From contig DATJPD010000068.1 in the NCBI GenBank assembly GCA_035506575.1, positions 44,179 to 108,178 on the forward strand: 64,000 nt of DNA. The letters run 5' to 3'. This stretch comes from DATJPD01 sp035506575 (GTDB taxonomy: Bacteria > Pseudomonadota > Alphaproteobacteria > CACIAM-22H2). Position numbers and translations under genes: made by a program. Below are positions 57,916 through 64,000 of this stretch, in pieces. The notes under the pieces are model-generated. The model made no database searches. It was not told the origin of the DNA and worked only from the letters and a program-made list of their open reading frames with translations. The first letter of the stretch is position 1; each line of letters opens with the position of its first letter.

Positions 57916-58896
57916 ATGCTTCGCATTGCCGCGGCCATCACGCTCGTCGCCATCCTGTTCTCCGTTCCGGCGGCCCACGCCGCGGAGCCGTGGCGGCACG
58001 GCGTGTTCGAGGCCAAGAGCGATGCGGGCATCCTGTTCATGGTCACGCAGGGCTTCGCACAGAAACAGGGGCTCGACGTCGAGCTCGTGCAGTTCAAAAG
58101 CGACGCCGTCGCACTCAAAGCCCTGCTTGCCGGCGATCTCGACAGCTACGACGGCATCCTGGTCGGCACGGTGGTTGCTTCCTCGCACGGCGCCGACGTG
58201 AAGCTGCTCGGCTGCCATTGGCCGGGCCTGCCGCACGGCATCTTCGCGCGCAAGGCGATCAAGGATGTGGCCGATCTCAAGGGCAAGACCTTCGCCATCT
58301 CCACGCCGTTCACCCTCCCCGACGTGCTCGCCGATGCGCTGCTCCGCAAATACGGGATGCAGGCGACCGACATGCGGATGGTCCCGCTCGGCGGCGACGT
58401 CGAGCGCTACAAGGCACTGGTGGCCGGGATCGCGGATGTGACCGTCGTGTCGGCCGAGTACGCGCCGATCGCCGATCGCGACGGGCTCAGGCTGCTGATG
58501 GCGGGCCGGGACGTGCTGCCGGACTACATGCGGCTGTGCATGTTCAGCACGGGCGCCACGCTCAAGCGGCGGCCGGATGACGCGGTGCGCTTCCTCGCGG
58601 CCGAGATGACGGCGCTGCGCTATGCGGTCACGCATCGCGACGCGTCGCTCAAGCTGACCCGCGAGATCACCGGCATCAAGGCCGACGATCCGCGGCCGGA
58701 ATACATCTACGACGACACGGTGCGCACGCACGGCGTCGATCCGGAGATCGCCATCCCGATGGACAAGGTCGACTGGGGCATCCAGCTGATGGTCAAGGCC
58801 GGGCGCGTGCCGCCCAGCTTCGATCCGAAACAGATCATCGACGCCGGCGTGCGCGAGAAGGCGCTCGCGCGCGTCGCGGGCGAACAGCAGCGCTAG
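57916..58896 (+). CDS. Orphan ABC substrate-binding protein (NMT1-like)
   Basis: The ATG at 57916 follows GGGAGGACACGACC. The 326-residue protein has a signal peptide (IAAAITLVAILFSVPAAHA) and AEPWRHGVFEAKSDAGILFMVTQGFAQKQGLDVELVQFKSDAVALKALLAGDLDSYDGI, the NMT1-like fold. Unlike many relatives it has a GCHWPGLPHGIFARK segment. No transporter genes are adjacent. The last codon region overlaps by 4 bp (CTAG) the stop of the response regulator encoded on the other strand. Confidence 0.85.
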   Translation: MLRIAAAITLVAILFSVPAAHAAEPWRHGVFEAKSDAGILFMVTQGFAQKQGLDVELVQFKSDAVALKALLAGDLDSYDGILVGTVVASSHGADVKLLGCHWPGLPHGIFARKAIKDVADLKGKTFAISTPFTLPDVLADALLRKYGMQATDMRMVPLGGDVERYKALVAGIADVTVVSAEYAPIADRDGLRLLMAGRDVLPDYMRLCMFSTGATLKRRPDDAVRFLAAEMTALRYAVTHRDASLKLTREITGIKADDPRPEYIYDDTVRTHGVDPEIAIPMDKVDWGIQLMVKAGRVPPSFDPKQIIDAGVREKALARVAGEQQR

Positions 58897-59285
58897 GCCC
58901 GTCCGGATTCCGGCCAGCGCTCCACAACGCGGTTGAGGATCGTCAGGAGCTCGTGCTGGTCGATCGGCTTGCGCAGCACGCCGACGGCGCCCAGGCGGAC
59001 CATCGCCTCGATGCACGGATTGTCCACGCCGTCCGACCTGGCACCCGTCACCCCGATCACCGGAAGCCCGGGAAACTGGCGCCGGGTGTTGATCACGACC
59101 TCGATGCCGTCGACCTCGGGCATGAAGAGGTCGGTCACCACCGCGTCGAACCGCTCGGCGGCGAGGATGTCGAGAAGGCCGGCGCCGTCGGGCAGGCCGC
59201 GCACCTCGAACCCGGCGCGCTGCAAGAGCATCGTCAGGTACTGACGGAACAGATCATCGTTGTCGATCACCAGAATCTTGGACAT
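58893..59285 (-). CDS. Single-domain response regulator (CheY/PleD-receiver-like)
   Basis: The 130-residue receiver has D8/D10 (VIDNDD), phospho-acceptor D52 (VVTDLFMPEVDG), Thr-position GVTG and Lys in GVLRKPIDQHEL. No output domain follows. It lies 114 bp downstream of the large hybrid kinase gene on the same strand and is probably an output of that kinase. Its stop overlaps the convergent binding-protein stop. Confidence 0.9.
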   Translation of the reverse strand: MSKILVIDNDDLFRQYLTMLLQRAGFEVRGLPDGAGLLDILAAERFDAVVTDLFMPEVDGIEVVINTRRQFPGLPVIGVTGARSDGVDNPCIEAMVRLGAVGVLRKPIDQHELLTILNRVVERWPESGRA

Positions 59286-59399
59286 GGCTCACTTGGCTCG
59301 CTGCTTGATAGCGAACTAAGTAATGCCCGGCGGCCGGAAATCGGCTCCGATGAAAGTATGAAGACAGCGCGCCGTGGTATGGGAACCCCATACCAACGG

Positions 59400-61997
59400 T
59401 CAGGTCGCGCCTCGGACCGCCGGGCGGACTGCCGCCGATATGTCCATCAGGGAGCGGATGCAGGCGGCGAGCTCCTCGGCCGAGACGGGCTTCACGAAAT
59501 AGGCATCGATCCCGGCAGCCCGAGCCGTCTGTTCCGTCGTGCTGCTGCTGAACCCGGTGCACAGGATGAAGCGAAGCTGCGGGCTGATCTGGCGAAGGCG
59601 GTGATGCAGCGCCACGCCGCGCATCTGCGGCATGACCTCGTCGCTGATCACGACATCCCAGGCATCCGGAGCCTCGGCGACTGCCCCGTAGGCCACTTCC
59701 GGATCGCCGATTGCGACCACCTCGTAGCCGAGCCGGTCGAGCCCGACCGAGAGCATGTCGCGGATATCGGCTTCGTCGTCGACCACCAGCACCCGCTCCC
59801 GCCCGCGGAGATTCGACTGCGCCGCCGGAGATCCGACCGGGACCGGCGCGGTCGCGGCACCCGACAGCGGCAGATAGACCGTGAACGTGCTGCCATGAGC
59901 GGGGCGGCTGGACACGGCCATCGCACCGCCGCACCCCGAGACCACGCCCTGCACGACCGCAAGTCCGAGACCTGTGCCGCGGCCGCGCTCCTTGGTCGTG
60001 AAGAAGGGATCGAAGATGTTGTTGAGCAGCGCCGGCTCCATCCCGACGCCCGTGTCGGTGATCGACAACCGGGCGTAAGCGCGGCCGGGATCGAGGGCTC
60101 CTATGAAGATCTCCCCGCTCTCGCCGCTCCGGACTCGCGGATGCGCCGCATCTCCGGGCCGCAGATGCGTAAGCGCCAGGGAGATCGTCCCGGGCTCGCC
60201 CGCCAGGGCGTCGTTGGCGTTGATGACGAGGTTCAACAGGATCTGGCTGACCTGTGCCGGGTTGACGTCGGCGATGAACTCGCCGGGATCGCGGCGAATC
60301 TCGAGCCGCGAGGACTTCGACACCGACGCACGCAGCAGGTCCTCGGTCTCGTGCAGAAGCCGGCCGAGGTCGTGCGGCTCGCGCCTGATCTCGACCCGCC
60401 GCGAGAAGGCCAGGATCTGATGAACGAGATCGCGCGCCCGCTCGCCCGCCTTGACGATCCGCTCGGCGAACCCGTGCTCGGGACTGGCCTTGGGCAGGTC
60501 CTGCACGAGGAAGCCGGCAAATCCGAGAATGGCGCCGAGGATATTGTTGAAGTCGTGCGCGATCCCGCCGGCCAGCCGGCCGATTGCCTCGGTCTTCTGC
60601 GCCTGCAGCAGCTGCTCTTCCAGACGCTGGTTGTCCGTGACGTCGAACCAGTTGACGATGATCCCGTTTACTCCCGGAATCTGGATCGCGTTGCGCATCG
60701 ACCAGGCGATGTGGTGCCAGGATCCATCCTTGTGCCGCAGCCGGCTGCGGCCCGTGGCATGCCGTCCCGCCGCGGCAGCAACCTCGGTCAATGCCGTCCG
60801 GACCGCAGCCACGTCGTCGGGATGGACGAGCGAGAACACGGAGCGACCGGTGACTTCGTCCCGGTACCCGAGCCCCTCGGCCGTGGTCGGGCTGCGATAG
60901 GTGATGGTCCCGTCGGACAGAAGCACGGTGACGATATCGTTCGAGTTTTCGATCAGCGCGCGGAAGCGCTCCTCGCTTTCGCGCAGCGTCTCCTCTGCCT
61001 GCTTGCGATCGGTGATGTCGAGGATGAAACCTGCCAGGCCCACGATCTCGCCGCCGGTGTCGCGGATCGGAAATTTCATGGTCAGCAGGTGCTTGCCTTT
61101 AGGCAATGAATAGACGGGACCGCGCTCGAACCGCTTCTCGTGCCCGAATTTCAGGACATCGACATCGCTCTCGAGGTGGAGGCGCGCCAAGTCGGGCGGA
61201 TATATTTCGGCGTCGTTGCGGCCGAGAACCTGCGCCGCCCGCATGCCATACCAGCTTTCGTAGCAGCGGTTGACCAGGCGGTAGCGGCCGAGGCGATCCT
61301 TGAAGAAGATGGCCATGGGCGCGTTGTCGAGGATGGCACGCAGTTCGCGCTCGCGGTCGCGCAGCGCCGCGCCGAGAGCCTGGCTCCGGTCAAAATGGCA
61401 GATGATCGCGCCGAAAAACGTGATCGCGAGAGGCGATCCCACCAGCCAGATGGGCAGCGTGTCGCGCAGTACCTGATCGACCGCGGGGTCTTGGGGAAAC
61501 AAGCCGATCCCGCCGAGGACGAACGCCACGGCGATATTCCCAAGGCTGGTCAACAGACCGAGCCACGCCAGGTTCGGAACCGTGACCTCGCGTGCCGTGC
61601 GGCGGAGATAGACGACGTCAGCGGCGCTCACCACGAAGGCCGTCGCCAGCGCCACAATCCCGCCCAGCGTGCCCGGGCCGCCCAACGCAAGACGGGACAG
61701 CGCCGTCACCGCCGCGGCAAGCGCGCCGGCAGGCACTCCGCCGAACACGGTCGCGACCGCGATGACGGCGTTGCGCAGGTCAAGGCGGACCATACCCCCC
61801 ACATCGACCGCGGCAATTACGGATAGAATTCCGAGAGCGCCGAACACGACCCCGTACAGTGCGAGATCGAGACCGCGCGAGGCGAGCTTCTGCTGAATCC
61901 ACGGCCGGATGCTGCAATAGCCGATGACGCCCAGTGCCAGAAGCGCTCCGTTTTGGACCAGCCGGAGCGCGACCGTCAGGTAGTCCCCGGCACTCAT
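59400..61997 (-). CDS. Hybrid sensor histidine kinase with LytS-type 5TM sensor, two PAS domains and REC
   Basis: The 865-residue protein begins with about five to six membrane helices (residues 8-195). These contain LDLRNAVIAVATVFGGVPAGALAAAVTALSRLALGGPGTLGG, the conserved core of the 5TMR_LYT (LytS/YhcK) sensor domain. Two PAS domains follow (RELRAILDNAPMAIFFKDRLG and RFRALIENSNDIVTVLLSDG). The H-box is RLAGGIAHDFNNILGAIL, ATPase motifs are NLVINANDAL, DTGVGM and GTGLGLAVV, and the C-terminal receiver has VVDDEADIRDM and DVVISDEVMPQMRG. The LytS fold with PAS domains is rare in this setting. It is flanked by two response regulators. Confidence 0.92.
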   Translation of the reverse strand: MSAGDYLTVALRLVQNGALLALGVIGYCSIRPWIQQKLASRGLDLALYGVVFGALGILSVIAAVDVGGMVRLDLRNAVIAVATVFGGVPAGALAAAVTALSRLALGGPGTLGGIVALATAFVVSAADVVYLRRTAREVTVPNLAWLGLLTSLGNIAVAFVLGGIGLFPQDPAVDQVLRDTLPIWLVGSPLAITFFGAIICHFDRSQALGAALRDRERELRAILDNAPMAIFFKDRLGRYRLVNRCYESWYGMRAAQVLGRNDAEIYPPDLARLHLESDVDVLKFGHEKRFERGPVYSLPKGKHLLTMKFPIRDTGGEIVGLAGFILDITDRKQAEETLRESEERFRALIENSNDIVTVLLSDGTITYRSPTTAEGLGYRDEVTGRSVFSLVHPDDVAAVRTALTEVAAAAGRHATGRSRLRHKDGSWHHIAWSMRNAIQIPGVNGIIVNWFDVTDNQRLEEQLLQAQKTEAIGRLAGGIAHDFNNILGAILGFAGFLVQDLPKASPEHGFAERIVKAGERARDLVHQILAFSRRVEIRREPHDLGRLLHETEDLLRASVSKSSRLEIRRDPGEFIADVNPAQVSQILLNLVINANDALAGEPGTISLALTHLRPGDAAHPRVRSGESGEIFIGALDPGRAYARLSITDTGVGMEPALLNNIFDPFFTTKERGRGTGLGLAVVQGVVSGCGGAMAVSSRPAHGSTFTVYLPLSGAATAPVPVGSPAAQSNLRGRERVLVVDDEADIRDMLSVGLDRLGYEVVAIGDPEVAYGAVAEAPDAWDVVISDEVMPQMRGVALHHRLRQISPQLRFILCTGFSSSTTEQTARAAGIDAYFVKPVSAEELAACIRSLMDISAAVRPAVRGAT

Positions 61998-62013
61998 GTG
62001 GCGGTCCGGCGCA

Positions 62014-62646
62014 TTACGGCGACCCTGGACCGTAGCCGAGGCGCGCCGCCGCGTTCGTCGCCTCGACCCGGTTGCGCACGCCGAGCTTGCGGAAGACGTT
62101 TCGCACGTGGAGCTTTACCGTGATCTCCTGGAGGTTGAGCTCGCGGCCGATCTCCTTATTGGATTTGCCGGTGACGAGCCGGCGCAGGACGTCCACTTCG
62201 CGCGGCGTCAGCGCGCCGCCTGGCGGTTCGGCGGCGGCTGGCGATGCCAGTGACGGCTGCGCGTAGTCCGCTGGAACGTAGGTGCCGCCCGACAGCACGA
62301 GCCTCAGGGCCGCGGCCAGAACCTCCGCCGGCAGGGTTTTGGGCAGGAACCCGCGGGCGCCAAGCTCGATCGCGCGGGCGACATCCGCGCCGCGCGCAAG
62401 GCCCGAGATGACGACCACCGGCGTCCCGGGAAACCGTTGCAAGGTCCGCTCGAGGCCGTCAAAGCCGCTGCTGCCGGGCATGTGCAGGTCGAGGATGGCC
62501 AAGTCGAAGGGCGCCCGCGCGAGGGCTTCTTGGGCCGCCGCGATGTCCCCGGCCACCTGGAGTTCGGCGGCCGGAAACTCGCGCGCGACGAGTGTCCGCA
62601 ACGCATCGGCAAACAGCGGATGATCGTCCGCCAGAAGAAGGCGCAT
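62014..62646 (-). CDS. NarL/LuxR-family response regulator
   Basis: The 210-residue protein has a receiver domain (LLADDHPLFADAL, phospho-acceptor D53 in LAILDLHMPGSSG, Lys in RGFLPKTLPAEVL). Its C-terminal LuxR-type HTH is LTPREVDVLRRLVTGKSNKEIGRELNLQEITVKLHVRNVFRKLGV. It precedes the LytS-type kinase by 16 bp and is its likely DNA-binding output. A CtrA-like GTTAACC element lies 61 bases before its start. Confidence 0.93.
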   Translation of the reverse strand: MRLLLADDHPLFADALRTLVAREFPAAELQVAGDIAAAQEALARAPFDLAILDLHMPGSSGFDGLERTLQRFPGTPVVVISGLARGADVARAIELGARGFLPKTLPAEVLAAALRLVLSGGTYVPADYAQPSLASPAAAEPPGGALTPREVDVLRRLVTGKSNKEIGRELNLQEITVKLHVRNVFRKLGVRNRVEATNAAARLGYGPGSP

Positions 62647-62706
62647 GCCCTCGCCCCCGCAAGGCCCGTTCGGCCCGCCAGTCTATCACGGCACGGCCGA
62701 GGGCCT

Positions 62707-62713
62707 GGTTAAC
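62707..62713 (-). promoter_or_regulatory. CtrA-like GTTAACC half-site
   Basis: GTTAACC on the minus strand (followed by A, i.e. TTAACCA, seven of eight of the CtrA TTAACCAT half-site) lies 61 bases before the response regulator start. The full TTAA-N7-TTAA form is not present. Confidence 0.35.
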
Positions 62714-62723
62714 GCCGGGGCTG

Positions 62724-63347
62724 CTAGGGCGGCGGCAGCGGCGTCTGATCGACCGCGCGCCCGCGGGGAGTGATTGTAATCACCGTCCCATCGACAGGGG
62801 CGCGCGGGAATGACGAGGGCAGAACCGCCGGGGGTTCGGGTGGCGGCGGCTCCGCGGGCTGGGCTGCCTGCTCAGTGTCGCGCGCCCGCAGTGGATTGAC
62901 CCAGAACTCGACTTGCGTGCTGCCGGGGCTCGCCTGGCGCGTCACGATCGTCGCGAGCCGGCTGCCCATCTGGTAGGCCAGCACGCTGGTGTCGGACCGC
63001 GTGACCGCCAGCTCGGTCCAGCCATAGCGCGGCATTTCGCGGCGGTAGAATTCGATCGTCTGGTCGACCGGCATCGGTGCCGCGAAGAATACGCGCCCGA
63101 GCCAGTCGGTGTCTCCGCCGACCGTCACGGTGCGGTCGACGTCGAGTACGTTGTTGGGCGGCATCGGGATGCCGACGAAACGGCGGATGACGCGCGGCGC
63201 GGGCGCACTGACCGGAACCGCTGCCCCGGGCGACATCGCGCCCGGCGGCGGCACTGACGCAAGCGGTTGGGGATTGCCGCAGCCATACAAGGCGAGCGAC
63301 GTCAGCGTACTCAAGGCCGCGCTGCGCGCCCAAGTGAGCGAACCCAT
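62724..63347 (-). CDS. Probable lipoprotein of unknown function
   Basis: The ATG at 63347 follows GGGGAGAGG. The 207-residue protein has a hydrophobic N-terminus ending in ALSTLTSLALYGC, a possible lipobox. The middle has PRVIRRFVGIPMPPNNVLDVDRTVTVGG and PMPVDQTIEFYRREMPRYGWTELAVTR, which looks like a small alpha/beta domain with 'PMP...IEFY...M...GW' as seen in some periplasmic proteins. The tail is Pro-rich. It lies 113 bp downstream of another lipoprotein gene. Function unknown. Confidence 0.7.
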   Translation of the reverse strand: MGSLTWARSAALSTLTSLALYGCGNPQPLASVPPPGAMSPGAAVPVSAPAPRVIRRFVGIPMPPNNVLDVDRTVTVGGDTDWLGRVFFAAPMPVDQTIEFYRREMPRYGWTELAVTRSDTSVLAYQMGSRLATIVTRQASPGSTQVEFWVNPLRARDTEQAAQPAEPPPPEPPAVLPSSFPRAPVDGTVITITPRGRAVDQTPLPPP

Positions 63348-63362
63348 GACCTCTCCCCTTGC

Positions 63363-63387
63363 GGTGCCGGGACCTGGACCCGGCACC
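63363..63387. terminator. Possible hairpin terminator without U-tract
   Basis: A 9-bp perfect stem (GGTGCCGGG/CCCGGCACC, 7-base loop) lies between the lipoprotein genes, 74 bp past the stop of the 63461 gene and 15 bp before the next start. No U-run follows, so attenuation or mRNA processing are also possible. Confidence 0.4.
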
Positions 63388-63460
63388 CGCGTTTGAGCGC
63401 ATTGGACGCGGCTCCGGGAACGGCGCGTAGAGTCGAAAATATGTCAGGGAGGCGCGTGGC

Positions 63461-63718
63461 CTAAAGCTCGCCGCGCGCCTGGTATTCATTGCATTGGGCC
63501 ACCGGCGACCTGGCTGGCGCCCAGAGGCGATCCTCCACGTGGGACTGGTAGAACCGAGTGGCGGCATAGGGCAGATCGCCCATACGGTAGCCGCGCGCGA
63601 GACATGCCTGGTACGCCTCGTTGTCGGCGGTGCGCTGCGGCGGCTCGGCACAGCCGGCGAGCAACAGCACGACCAGGGCGAACATGCCACGCACGTCCGT
63701 AAAAACTCGCCAGGGCAT
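63461..63718 (-). CDS. Small lipoprotein of unknown function
   Basis: The ATG at 63718 has GAGGAG seven bases upstream. The 85-residue protein has a lipoprotein signal (DVRGMFALVVLLLAGC, lipobox LAGC). The mature part has ADNEAYQACLARGYRMGDLPYAATRFYQSHVEDRLW and then QCNEYQARGEL, with three Cys in all. It is similar in design to the lipoproteins at 17891 and 53904 (Cys-containing, about 60 mature residues). A CtrA-like GTTAACC lies 62 bases upstream. Role unknown. Confidence 0.7.
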   Translation of the reverse strand: MPWRVFTDVRGMFALVVLLLAGCAEPPQRTADNEAYQACLARGYRMGDLPYAATRFYQSHVEDRLWAPARSPVAQCNEYQARGEL

Positions 63719-63779
63719 CCGGCGCTCCTCGTCTTCGCGAGAAATCGCGGGCGTGTTACCAGCCTTGCGGTGAAGGCCC

Positions 63780-63786
63780 GGTTAAC
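63780..63786 (-). promoter_or_regulatory. CtrA-like GTTAACC half-site
   Basis: GTTAACC on the minus strand lies 62 bases before the lipoprotein start, almost the same distance as the site at 62707 from its gene. Only a half-site is present, so this is tentative. Confidence 0.35.
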
Positions 63787-63855
63787 GCGCCTGTGACCTC
63801 TGAGGCGCGATCGTGCCGCGGTGCGCTGGTGTGCGGACCCTGCGAGCTTGCCGTT

Positions 63856-64000
63856 CTAGGCGGCCCTGATCTTGGCGAGGAAGTCGTTGACCTGGGTGCG
63901 CAGGCGTTCGGCCTGGGTGCCGAGCGCCTCGGCCGCGGACTTGACACCGTGCGCCGCCTGCCCGGTCGCCGCGGCCCCCTCGCTCACCCCCGCGATATGC
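63856..64000 (-). CDS. Methyl-accepting chemotaxis protein, C-terminal end (right edge of window)
   Basis: The minus-strand frame entering from the right edge reads IAGVSEGAAATGQAAHGVKS, then AAEALGTQAERLRTQVNDFL and AKIRAA, with a TAG at 63858-63856. This matches the final helix of the MCP signalling domain, where A-rich heptads end in 'AE.LR..V..FL..IRAA' in alphaproteobacterial receptors. Only the last 47 codons are inside the window, so the ligand-binding domain cannot be seen. Confidence 0.8.
   Translation of the reverse strand, partial: HIAGVSEGAAATGQAAHGVKSAAEALGTQAERLRTQVNDFLAKIRAA

Noticed and set aside
1..64000. tRNA, rRNA, CRISPR, transposase or prophage genes
   Set aside because: None was found on reading both strands; no tRNA-like cloverleaf, spacer-repeat array or DDE transposase motif was seen.

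Overview
The window is high-GC, gene-dense DNA with no rRNA, tRNA, phage or CRISPR signal. It looks like the chromosome of an alphaproteobacterium (Rhizobiales/Rhodospirillales-like). The reasons are: many solute-binding-protein transporters, CaiB/BaiF CoA transferases, LLM flavin oxidoreductases and TRAP systems; three exact matches to the alphaproteobacterial EcfG general-stress promoter (GGAAC-N16/17-CGTT); CtrA-like TTAACC motifs; and dispersed palindromic intergenic repeats of types common in that class. The genus is not determined.

Layout. 1-8 kb: tail of an amidohydrolase, an exported cyclase-family hydrolase, an EcfG-preceded ferritin-like protein, a DHA2 drug-type exporter, an orphan solute-binding protein, a Gly-rich Tat-type exported protein, and a CoA-transferase/acyl-CoA dehydrogenase pair behind a possible 26-codon leader ORF. 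8-15 kb: a signal-less binding protein with a GST, then a binding protein/ATPase/two-permease ABC operon (SsuABC type) ending in an overlapping MFS gene. 15-21 kb: cupin plus ThDP enzyme, small envelope genes including a YeaQ/GlsB protein under an EcfG promoter, an AAHS-type MFS and an LLM oxidoreductase. 21-30 kb: D-2-hydroxyacid dehydrogenase, a large MscS channel, a LysE exporter, a complete pqiABC operon, an extradiol-type dioxygenase and an MDR oxidoreductase. 30-37 kb: orphan binding protein, complete TRAP transporter (DctP/DctM/DctQ), zinc alcohol dehydrogenase, ArsC. 37-41 kb: an operon of LeuC-like and LeuD-like subunits, an isocitrate-lyase/PEP-mutase family lyase and a LysE exporter, which resembles the dimethylmaleate hydratase/dimethylmalate lyase pair. 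A degenerate metallophosphoesterase is divergent to it. 41-47 kb: a coupled pair of membrane-anchored coiled-coil proteins of unknown function, then a sugar-type ABC operon behind a perfect 19-bp palindrome.

47-64 kb is rich in signalling genes: a membrane class III adenylate cyclase possibly read from a leaderless mRNA, two hybrid histidine kinases with response regulators (one with a LytS-type 5TM sensor), a GlxA/AraC regulator divergent from an MFS gene, several small lipoproteins, and the C-terminus of a chemotaxis receptor at the right edge.

Overall this is scavenging and catabolic accessory metabolism (transport, CoA activation, aromatic and flavin chemistry) beside a sensory block. 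The best leads are the dmd-like operon, the set of EcfG sites upstream of small stress/envelope genes, the operator of the ABC operon, the repeats that interrupt tightly coupled operon junctions, and the uncharacterised coiled-coil pair.
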